Assembly (NCBI GenBank): GCA_900552585.1
Contig: USAB01000098.1
Location: 1-6,180 of the forward strand
Reading direction: 5' to 3'
DNA: 6,180 bases
From: an uncultured Coriobacteriaceae bacterium
GTDB taxonomy: Bacteria > Actinomycetota > Coriobacteriia > Coriobacteriales > Eggerthellaceae
Part shown: piece by piece, positions 1-5,472 of the stretch
Layout: each line of letters opens with the position of its first letter
Numbering within the stretch: position 1 is the stretch's first letter
Notes under the pieces: generated by a model
What the model saw: only the letters and a program-made list of their open reading frames with translations
Databases searched by the model: none
What the model was told of the DNA's origin: nothing
Made by a program: the position numbers and the translations under genes

Positions 1-985
1 CCGCGAGCACGGCGCGGCTCTGACCGTGACCGAGATGGTCTCGACCAAGGCGCTGTGCTATCAGGACAGGAAAACGCCGCGTCTGCTCGAGCTTGCGCCG
101 GACGAGCATCCGGCCGCCGCGCAGATCTTCGGCCACGAACCGGAGACTATGGCGGAGGGCGCGCGCATCGCGCTCGAAAAATCCGGCTGCGACATCATCG
201 ACATCAACATGGGCTGTCCAGCGAAGAAGATCGTGACGAAGGGCGACGGCGCATCGCTGATGCAGCGCCCGGACGAGGCCGCCGCCATCGTGGAGGCCGT
301 CGTCCGCGCCCTGGACGGATCCGGCGTTCCCGTGACCGTGAAATTCAGGCGCGGCTTCGACGAGGGCTGCGAGACGGCGCCGGAATTCGCGCGCCGCATG
401 GAGCAGGCGGGCGCCTGGGGCATGACGGTGCACGGACGCTATGCGCGCCAGATGTACCGCGGCCGTTCGGACGACGACGCCGTGGCGCGCGTCGTGGATG
501 CCGTGAATGTCCCCGTGGTGGGCAACGGCGATGTGCATTCCGCGGAGCGCGCGGTGGAGCTGAAGCGGGCCACGGGGTGCGCGGCGCTGATGATCGCGCG
601 CGGTGCCGAGGGAAACCCCTGGATATTCGCGCAGTGCGCTGCAGCGCTGGACGGCCGTCCGCTTCCGCCCGCGCCCTCGTACGAGGAGCGCCTGGCCTGC
701 GCCGCGCGCCATGCGCGCCTGCTGGAGCTGGCGGAGGGCAAGCGCATCGTGAAGATGCGCAAGCACGCCATGTGGTACCTGAAGGGCATCCCGGGCGCTG
801 CGGAGGCGCGGCGCCGGTTCAACGATTGCGTTTCGGCCGACGATTTCTGCGCCGTGCTCGCGGACGTGGAGGCGCATCTCGCACAACATGGGGACATCGT
901 GCCGGATGGTTCGGCGCCCGCCGGTGCCGGTGCATCCCGCAGCGGCGCATTCGTTGCGGAAACGAACGGGGAAGGAGAGGCATAG
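1..985 (+). CDS. dusB: tRNA-dihydrouridine synthase, DusB family (5' end outside window)
   Basis: This flavoenzyme reduces uridine to dihydrouridine in the tRNA D-loop in the cytoplasm, using FMN and NADPH. The frame is open from base 2, and the residues before the GTG at 26 (REHGAALTVTEMVS) match the conserved Dus segment ending in TEMVS-KAL. The true start therefore lies upstream, and GTG 26 is an internal valine. Numbering from base 26, the signature NMGCPAKKI contains the catalytic Cys64. HGR at 136-138, GNGD at 166-169 and ARGAEGNPWIF near 191-201 are the FMN and phosphate-binding parts of the TIM barrel. The helical C-terminal domain follows, and the last 30 or so residues form a Gly/Ala/Ser-rich tail of no clear function. 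Roughly 40 N-terminal residues appear to be missing. The stop codon abuts the hemW ATG. Dus family membership is certain; DusB over another Dus subgroup is likely from the motifs. Confidence 0.93.
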   Translation, partial: REHGAALTVTEMVSTKALCYQDRKTPRLLELAPDEHPAAAQIFGHEPETMAEGARIALEKSGCDIIDINMGCPAKKIVTKGDGASLMQRPDEAAAIVEAVVRALDGSGVPVTVKFRRGFDEGCETAPEFARRMEQAGAWGMTVHGRYARQMYRGRSDDDAVARVVDAVNVPVVGNGDVHSAERAVELKRATGCAALMIARGAEGNPWIFAQCAAALDGRPLPPAPSYEERLACAARHARLLELAEGKRIVKMRKHAMWYLKGIPGAAEARRRFNDCVSADDFCAVLADVEAHLAQHGDIVPDGSAPAGAGASRSGAFVAETNGEGEA

Positions 986-2191
986 ATGGAGACAAGGGAC
1001 GAATCCGAAGACCTGCTGCGCGGTTCGGAAGATGACGGCGGCCTGCTGCCGCCGGACGTGCTGGACGGGTCGGGGCAGCCGTTCAAAGCCCTGTACCTGC
1101 ATATCCCGTTCTGCCAGAGCAGGTGTGCGTACTGCGATTTCGTCACGGACGCCGTGCCGTGCGACGACCCGCGCATCGACGACTACGTGGACCGGCTCGT
1201 GCTGGCCATACGGCATGCGGGCAAGAAGGGGCTGCTGGGCTCCATCGAGACCGTATACCTGGGCGGCGGCACGCCCAGCTACGTGGGAATGAAGCGCCTG
1301 AGCAAGATCCTGTACACGCTTTCGCTCAGCATGCACCTCACGCCTGACGTGGAATGCTCCATGGAGGCGAACCCGGAAAGCCTGACGCCGGAGATGGTCA
1401 AGGACATCTGGGCGCTGGGCGTGAACCGCCTCAGCATTGGCGTGCAGAGCCTGCACGACGACACGCTGCGCACGCTGCAGCGCATCCATACGGCCGACAA
1501 GGCGCGTCGGGCCATATCCATGGCGCGCGAGCGCTTCGATAACGTGAGCGTGGACATCATGTGCGGCATCCCCGGCCAGAATCCCGAGGACTACTGCAAG
1601 GATCTGGCGGAAGTGGTGGAACTGGGTGCGAATCATGTGAGCGTCTACCCGCTCACCATCGAGGAGGGCACGCCGTTCGACCGGATGATTGAATCCGGGC
1701 AGCTGGTGGAGACGCCGCAGGACGACCAGGCCCTGATGATGCAGATGGCGGCATCGGTCTTGGAGCCGTTGGGGCTAGCGCGCTACGAGGTGGCAAGCTA
1801 CGCGCGGCCGGGCTTCGCGTGCAGGCACAACGAGTCGTACTGGACCGGCAAGCCGTATCTGGGCCTGGGCACGGCGGCGGCGACCATGATGCAGACGGAC
1901 CGCCGCCGCGTGCGCGTCCAGGACGGGCTGGTGCAGGACGACCTGGACCGCCGGCAGATGGTGTGCGAGGACCTGATGCTGGCCATGCGCATGACGCGCG
2001 GCGTCTCGGACGAGGACCTGCGGGCAGCGGGGCTGCACCTGCCGAAGGCGCAAGCGACGTTCTTCGCCCTGGAGCAGCGCAACCTGGTGAAGCAAGAAGA
2101 GGGCCGTTGGAAGCCCACGCTGGGCGGTTGGCTGCTGGGCAACGAGCTGTTCGGGGCCATCTACGCGCTGGCGCCGAACGAAGGGGAGTAG
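986..2191 (+). CDS. hemW: Radical SAM heme chaperone HemW (formerly annotated as HemN-like coproporphyrinogen oxidase)
   Basis: HemW is a HemN relative that binds heme and is thought to deliver it to membrane hemoproteins; it is not an established coproporphyrinogen oxidase. The 401-residue protein has the radical SAM cluster motif C43-x3-C47-x2-C50, with Phe52 where true HemN has a fourth Cys. It also has the SAM-binding GGGTP (93-97), ANPES, RLSIGVQS and the HNESYW motif (281-286), which fits the HNxxYW signature linked to heme binding in HemW. A HemN_C-type winged-helix region fills the C-terminus. The ATG follows the dusB TAG with no gap, and GGAG at 974-977 sits 8 bases upstream, so translation is probably coupled. 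About 35 acidic residues precede the first conserved strand (ALYLHIPFC). A GTG at 1058 is an alternative start but lacks a Shine-Dalgarno sequence. After YLGLG the protein reads TAAATMM instead of the usual GAHG/GAHS. Confidence 0.93.
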   Translation: METRDESEDLLRGSEDDGGLLPPDVLDGSGQPFKALYLHIPFCQSRCAYCDFVTDAVPCDDPRIDDYVDRLVLAIRHAGKKGLLGSIETVYLGGGTPSYVGMKRLSKILYTLSLSMHLTPDVECSMEANPESLTPEMVKDIWALGVNRLSIGVQSLHDDTLRTLQRIHTADKARRAISMARERFDNVSVDIMCGIPGQNPEDYCKDLAEVVELGANHVSVYPLTIEEGTPFDRMIESGQLVETPQDDQALMMQMAASVLEPLGLARYEVASYARPGFACRHNESYWTGKPYLGLGTAAATMMQTDRRRVRVQDGLVQDDLDRRQMVCEDLMLAMRMTRGVSDEDLRAAGLHLPKAQATFFALEQRNLVKQEEGRWKPTLGGWLLGNELFGAIYALAPNEGE

Positions 2192-2248
2192 CGCTTCTTC
2201 GGGCCACGTCCCGCCCTGGCGGCGGTGCATTTGCTCCGACGTCCGCCC

Positions 2249-2283
2249 CGCACAGTGCGCGGAACATTCCCGCGCACTGTGTG
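2249..2283 (+). terminator. Probable intrinsic terminator of the dusB-hemW unit, poor T tract
   Basis: A perfect 12-bp inverted repeat (2251-2262 with 2270-2281, arm CACAGTGCGCGG) encloses a 7-base loop. One G-U and one C-G pair extend the stem to 14 bp. It lies about 60 bp after the hemW stop and just before the hrcA promoter, where a terminator is expected. No T run follows directly; the nearest is a four-T stretch about 12 bases later (2295-2298). Termination may be weak or factor-assisted, or the palindrome may instead be a protein-binding site. Confidence 0.6.
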
Positions 2284-2308
2284 TAACAGGTAACTTTTAC
2301 GTTGCAGG

Positions 2309-2335
2309 TAAGCACTCCCACGCTTCGACTGCTAA
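2309..2335 (+). promoter_or_regulatory. CIRCE operator, binding site of HrcA
   Basis: The left arm is TAAGCACTC (2309-2317), the spacer is 9 bases (2318-2326) and the right arm is GACTGCTAA (2327-2335). The CIRCE consensus is TTAGCACTC-N9-GAGTGCTAA, so each arm matches 8 of 9 positions and the spacer length is exact. The site lies 62 bp upstream of hrcA, which encodes the protein known to bind CIRCE. The two mismatches (T to A at 2310, G to C at 2329) are not complementary compensations, so the palindrome is slightly imperfect. The site supports autorepression of hrcA and heat induction of the downstream genes. Confidence 0.88.
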
Positions 2336-2338
2336 AAT
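2330..2338 (+). promoter_or_regulatory. Extended -10 promoter for hrcA, overlapping CIRCE
   Basis: TGC (2330-2332) followed by TAAAAT (2333-2338) forms an extended -10 element of the vegetative sigma factor type. Transcription would begin near 2345, leaving a leader of about 50 bases. No good -35 hexamer sits 16-18 bases upstream (AAGCAC at 2310-2315 is poor), which is compatible with reliance on the TGn extension. The right CIRCE arm covers the TGn and the first half of the -10, so HrcA binding should directly block RNA polymerase. Confidence 0.65.
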
Positions 2339-2356
2339 ACGCCGTGTTCAAACGGA

Positions 2357-2373
2357 GGCGCCGAAATGGCGCT
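2357..2373 (+). other. Small hairpin in the hrcA leader
   Basis: GCGCC (2358-2362) and GGCGC (2368-2372) are perfectly complementary around a GAAAT loop, and a G-U pair (2357/2373) extends the stem. The hairpin lies in the predicted hrcA 5' leader. It covers an upstream GGAGG (2354-2358) in part and an ATG at 2366, but leaves the hrcA Shine-Dalgarno sequence free. It is short and may have no function. Confidence 0.4.
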
Positions 2374-2384
2374 CAATAGGGGAG

Positions 2385-2389
2385 GGAGG
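2385..2389 (+). promoter_or_regulatory. Shine-Dalgarno sequence of hrcA
   Basis: GGAGG inside a purine-rich run (2378-2389) lies 8 bases before the ATG at 2398. It fixes that ATG as the start, which also gives the canonical HrcA N-terminus (MLSQRRQKVL). Confidence 0.85.
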
Positions 2390-2397
2390 CGCATCGC

Positions 2398-3402
2398 ATG
2401 CTTTCGCAACGACGGCAGAAGGTCCTGTCGGCATTGATTCAGGAATATGTGGCGAAGGCGCTTCCCGTGGCGTCGCGCACGCTGGTCGACCGATACCGCC
2501 TGGGCGTAAGCTCCGCCACCGTGCGGAACGAGCTGTCGCATCTGGAGGACGATGGCTACATCTTGCAGCCGCATCCGTCCGCCGGCCGCGTGCCCACGGA
2601 TTACGGCTACCGGTCCCTGGTGGACGACCTGCTGAAGGATCAGGAGATCCCGGAGGACGACGAGACGGCGGCGGCAATGCGCAAGCTGCGCGAGAACGCG
2701 CGCGAGCTGGACGACCTGCTGGACAAGACCAGCAGCGCCCTGGCGCGCCTGACGGACTGCCTGGCCATCGTGCTTCCGCCGAATGCCCTGTCACTGCGGA
2801 TCAAGCGCATATCGCTTATCTCCATGCAAGAGCGTTCTGTGCTCATGGTGGTGGTGACGGAGGAAGGCCGCGTGCTGAAGCGCAACGTCGACTTCGCAGA
2901 GCCGGTGGCGCCGGAGGATATCGACCGCATCGAGGGCATCATGAACCGGGTGTTCTCGGGCAAGGCGTTCAACGCCATGCACCGGGAGATGGACGCGGAT
3001 GCCGTGGAGGCGTTCCAGGATCCGCTCGCCCGCATCCTGCTCTCGGAGATGTTCGACCTGCTGCAGGAAAGCGAGGGCGGGCACATGCATCGCCTGGGCC
3101 TGGCCACGCTGATGCAGCAGCCGGAGTTCAAGGCATCCCAGATGCTGCTGCCCCTGGTGGAGCGCTTGGAGGACGATTCGCTGCCCATCGGCATCCTGGA
3201 TGCGACGCGCGAGCAGGATACAGTTGTGCGCATCGGGCACGAGAACAAGGACAGCGCGCTGGACAACATCTCCATCGTGGCGGCGCGCTACGGCGAGGAA
3301 GACGAATGCGGGTTCGTGGCCGTGGTGGGTCCTACGCGCATGGATTACGGTCGGGTCATCAGGGCCGTCCGCGCGGCGCAGAACGCCTTGCAGGACGATT
3401 GA
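2398..3402 (+). CDS. hrcA: Heat-inducible transcription repressor HrcA
   Basis: HrcA is a dimeric repressor that binds CIRCE elements and is inactivated on heat shock; in characterised species GroEL helps keep it active. The 334-residue length is typical. Residues 1-75 or so form the winged-helix DNA-binding domain, with SRTLVDRYRLGVSSATVRNE and then SAGRVPTDYGYR (61-72). A helical stretch (about 80-120) leads to the GAF-like domain with its inserted dimerisation segment. Family hallmarks towards the C-terminus are GLATLMQQPEF (234-244), VRIGHEN (277-283), and GPTRMDY (311-317) near the end. The gene is the first of a probable hrcA-dnaJ-rsmE-mtaB operon, and the CIRCE site upstream indicates autoregulation. 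The next gene is dnaJ, not grpE or dnaK. Nothing in the sequence looks truncated or degraded. Confidence 0.97.
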   Translation: MLSQRRQKVLSALIQEYVAKALPVASRTLVDRYRLGVSSATVRNELSHLEDDGYILQPHPSAGRVPTDYGYRSLVDDLLKDQEIPEDDETAAAMRKLRENARELDDLLDKTSSALARLTDCLAIVLPPNALSLRIKRISLISMQERSVLMVVVTEEGRVLKRNVDFAEPVAPEDIDRIEGIMNRVFSGKAFNAMHREMDADAVEAFQDPLARILLSEMFDLLQESEGGHMHRLGLATLMQQPEFKASQMLLPLVERLEDDSLPIGILDATREQDTVVRIGHENKDSALDNISIVAARYGEEDECGFVAVVGPTRMDYGRVIRAVRAAQNALQDD

Positions 3403-3411
3403 CGCGCGTTT

Positions 3412-3425
3412 CGGCCGGCGGGCCG
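3412..3425 (+). other. Short G+C-rich hairpin just after hrcA
   Basis: CGGCC (3412-3416) and GGCCG (3421-3425) can pair around GGCG, 9 bases after the hrcA stop. No T tract follows, so it is not a convincing terminator. In a sequence this G+C-rich such short repeats arise readily by chance. Confidence 0.3.
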
Positions 3426-3451
3426 GTAAGAGACGGGCAGAACGAGTATTG

Positions 3452-3485
3452 CCGCATCGCGCGGGGCAGAGGCCGGGCGATGCGG
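3452..3485 (+). repeat. Inverted repeat / hairpin between hrcA and dnaJ
   Basis: CCGCATCGC (3452-3460) and GCGATGCGG (3477-3485) are perfect reverse complements, 9 bp each, around a 16-base interior. Inside, GGC (3465-3467) and GCC (3472-3474) can stack a smaller helix on an AGAG loop, and G3451/U3486 adds a wobble pair. It lies 25 bases before the dnaJ start and ends 11 bases before its Shine-Dalgarno region. No T tract follows. It could be an RNA processing or stability element, or a DNA-binding site. It does not resemble CIRCE or the HAIR operator. Confidence 0.6.
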
Positions 3486-3510
3486 TTCGAGGGAAGAAAG
3501 GCAACGATAG

Positions 3511-4653
3511 ATGGCAGATAAGGACCTGTACGAGGTTCTGGGCGTCTCGCGGGACGCCAGCGAAAGCGATATCAAGAAGGCGTTCCGCCAGAAGGCGCGC
3601 AAGCTGCATCCTGATGTGAATAAGGCACCGGATGCCGAGGACCGCTTCAAGGAGCTCAACGAGGCGTATGACGTGCTCAGCGATCCCCAGAAGCGCGCGC
3701 AGTACGACCGCTTCGGCACCATTCCGGGCGCCGCATCGGGTGGGGCGCAGTATGTGGACTTCGACGACCTGTTCGGCGGCGGATTCGGCATGGGTGACAT
3801 CTTCAGCGAATTCTTCGGCGGGGGCGCCCGGGGCGGCCGCGGCGCGCAGAGTGCGCAGGTGCGCCGCGAGGGCCGCGATATGGGCCGCGGCCTGCGCCTG
3901 ACCCTCGAGGAAGTTGCCACGGGCGTTAAGAAGGAGATTGTGTACGACCGCCTGACGCCGTGCGAGGAGTGCGGCGGTACCGGCTTCGGCGAGGGCGGCA
4001 AGGAAGTGGAGTGCGAGAAGTGCCACGGCTCCGGACGCGTTGTCACCGTCCAGCGCACATTCCTGGGCGAGATGCAGTCCGCCAGCACGTGCCCGCAGTG
4101 CAACGGCACCGGCAAGGCCATCGAGAACCCGTGCCCGGAATGCGACGGCCAGGGCCGTGTGCCCGACCGCCAGCGCCTGACCGTGGAGGTGCCCATCGGC
4201 ATCCGCGACGGCCAGCAGCTGCGCCTGCGCGGCTTCGGCGAAGCCGGCATGAACGGCGCCGCCGCGGGCGACCTGATTGTGACGTGCCGCATCGAGCCGC
4301 ATGATTTCTTCGAGCGCGACGGGGACGACCTGCATGCCCGCGTGAACATCAGCATGCTGCAGGCGGCGCTGGGCGCCGAGATCACCGTGGACGGCATCCT
4401 GGAGAATGAGAAGATCATGATCAAGATTCCCGCGGGCTGCCAGAACGACCAGGTGGTCAAGTCGAAGGGCAACGGCATGCCGAAGTTCCGCGGCGGATCG
4501 CGCGGCGACCTGTACGCGCACATCTCCGTGGCCATCCCGAAGAAGCTGACGAAGAAGCAGCGCGACCTGATGGAGAAGCTGGCGGCCGATATGGGCGAAT
4601 CCGTCAGCCCGCAGCGCCCGAAGTGGCAGAAGCTGCGCGAAGCATTCGAATAG
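3511..4653 (+). CDS. dnaJ: Chaperone DnaJ (type I Hsp40)
   Basis: DnaJ binds unfolded proteins and stimulates the DnaK ATPase. The 380-residue protein has the full type I layout. The J domain (about 1-69) carries the HPD triad at 33-35. A short Gly/Phe region (about 70-112) contains DDLFGGGFG and DIFSEFF. The zinc-binding domain has four CxxCxGxG repeats, with Cys pairs at 151/154, 168/171, 194/197 and 208/211. The C-terminal substrate-binding and dimerisation domains include the typical MLQAALGAEITV and KSKGNGMP segments. The start is set by AAAGG (3497-3501), 9 bases upstream of the ATG. It follows hrcA by 108 bp and precedes rsmE by 12 bp. The hrcA-dnaJ-rsmE order matches actinobacterial dnaJ2 loci, where a second dnaJ accompanies dnaK elsewhere. 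This is therefore probably the DnaJ2-type copy, and its DnaK and GrpE partners must be encoded outside the window. Confidence 0.97.
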   Translation: MADKDLYEVLGVSRDASESDIKKAFRQKARKLHPDVNKAPDAEDRFKELNEAYDVLSDPQKRAQYDRFGTIPGAASGGAQYVDFDDLFGGGFGMGDIFSEFFGGGARGGRGAQSAQVRREGRDMGRGLRLTLEEVATGVKKEIVYDRLTPCEECGGTGFGEGGKEVECEKCHGSGRVVTVQRTFLGEMQSASTCPQCNGTGKAIENPCPECDGQGRVPDRQRLTVEVPIGIRDGQQLRLRGFGEAGMNGAAAGDLIVTCRIEPHDFFERDGDDLHARVNISMLQAALGAEITVDGILENEKIMIKIPAGCQNDQVVKSKGNGMPKFRGGSRGDLYAHISVAIPKKLTKKQRDLMEKLAADMGESVSPQRPKWQKLREAFE

Positions 4654-4655
4654 GC

Positions 4656-4660
4656 GGAGG
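4656..4660 (+). promoter_or_regulatory. Shine-Dalgarno sequence of rsmE
   Basis: GGAGG lies 5 bases before the ATG at 4666 and directly follows the dnaJ stop. It favours the ATG at 4666 over the in-frame ATG at 4705, which has no purine-rich site upstream. Even so, 4705 would give an N-terminus (MPAQPVYL) closer in length to typical RsmE. Confidence 0.7.
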
Positions 4661-4665
4661 CGGGC

Positions 4666-5472
4666 ATGGGGCACAATGCCGGCGCGCCGGCGGGCGCGCA
4701 TCGCATGCCGGCTCAGCCGGTCTATCTGGGATCCCAGGTCATCGCACGCGAAACGCAGCCGGTGTTCGTGCTCGACGTGTCGGCAGAGTGCTTGGATGCG
4801 CTGCGCCGCGCGGGCGTTTCGGCAGGCGACACGCTGTCCGTGGTGGATGCCGTGCAGGATTTCTTCAATTGCCAGGTGGTATCGTTCGACAACGTTCTGT
4901 GCGTGCGCATCGCCGCGCGTGGGGAAGACGATGCCGCACCCGCCGTGTACCTGGTGCAGGGCCTGTGCGAAGACGAGGTCATGGATACCATCATCCGCCA
5001 GGCCACGGAAATCGGCGTGGCGGGCTTCTCGCCGTTCGTCTCCACGTTCAGCACGCATCCCGATCCCGCGCATCGCGCGGAGTCGCTTGCGCACTGGGCC
5101 TCGCTGTCGCGCTATGCGGCGCTGCAGGCGGGATTCTCCCTGTTACCCACCGTCGGCGATGTGCGGGATATTCCGCAGACGTGCGATTTGCTGGGCCGTT
5201 TCGACGCCGTGGTGCTGTGCTGGGAAGGCGAAAGGCAGCGGACCATGGCGGATGCCGTGGCGCAGCTGAAGGGCTGGGGACTGGGCCGCAATGCCGATAT
5301 CGCGCTGGTCGTGGGTCCGCGCGGTGGCATCACGGACCGCGAGATGGCGCAGCTGGGTGCCGCGAACGACCGCCTGCTGACGGTCACGCTGGGGCGGGCC
5401 ATCCTGCGTGTGGAAACGGCCAGTCTCGTTGCCCCGACGCTGCTGATCAGCGGCTTAGGCGGTTTGCAGTGA
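4666..5472 (+). CDS. rsmE: RsmE-family 16S rRNA (uracil-1498-N3) methyltransferase, divergent
   Basis: RsmE is a SPOUT-class (trefoil-knot) methyltransferase that makes m3U1498 in 16S rRNA of the small subunit. The 268-residue length fits the family. Residues about 18-85 resemble the N-terminal PUA-like domain (VSAGDTLSVVDAVQ), and about 93-264 the SPOUT domain. Recognisable signatures are MDTIIRQATEIGVAGFSPF (106-124), VVGPRGGIT (215-223) and LGRAILRVETA (242-252). Several usually conserved residues differ. GPEGG reads GPRGG (R219), LGxRILRTETA has Ala245 in place of Arg, the EQSGR segment reads LQAGF (153-157), LPKGxKMD reads LCEDEVMD, and the early RFF and HHLxxVLR motifs are not evident. 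The gene lies directly after dnaJ and overlaps mtaB by 4 bases, the family's common context. Family assignment is firm; catalytic activity and site are less sure. Confidence 0.82.
   Translation: MGHNAGAPAGAHRMPAQPVYLGSQVIARETQPVFVLDVSAECLDALRRAGVSAGDTLSVVDAVQDFFNCQVVSFDNVLCVRIAARGEDDAAPAVYLVQGLCEDEVMDTIIRQATEIGVAGFSPFVSTFSTHPDPAHRAESLAHWASLSRYAALQAGFSLLPTVGDVRDIPQTCDLLGRFDAVVLCWEGERQRTMADAVAQLKGWGLGRNADIALVVGPRGGITDREMAQLGAANDRLLTVTLGRAILRVETASLVAPTLLISGLGGLQ

Noticed and set aside
26..28. GTG as the start of dusB
   Set aside because: The same frame is open and homologous to Dus proteins upstream to base 2, and starting here would remove the conserved N-terminal strand of the barrel.
439..1176. 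A 245-codon open frame on the - strand across dusB and hemW
   Set aside because: It lies opposite conserved dusB and hemW coding sequence, is of biased Ser/Arg/Ala composition and has no recognisable domain.
2302..2307. TTGCAG as the -35 element of the hrcA promoter
   Set aside because: It lies 25 bases from the TAAAAT at 2333, too far for a normal spacer, and no other -10 sits at 16-18 bases.
3403..3510. A separate promoter or second CIRCE for dnaJ
   Set aside because: TTGCCG at 3449 has no -10 at the right distance, and no CIRCE or HAIR match was found. Co-transcription with hrcA is simpler.
4705..4707. Internal ATG as the rsmE start
   Set aside because: It gives a neat family-like N-terminus but has no Shine-Dalgarno sequence, whereas the ATG at 4666 has GGAGG at 5-base spacing. 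Kept as an alternative only.
2791..5094. A 767-codon open frame on the - strand across hrcA, dnaJ and rsmE
   Set aside because: It is a mirror of well-identified + strand genes in G+C-rich DNA, where the antisense frame lacks stops. Its composition (His, Arg, Ala and Leu rich) matches no family, and it crosses two gene boundaries.
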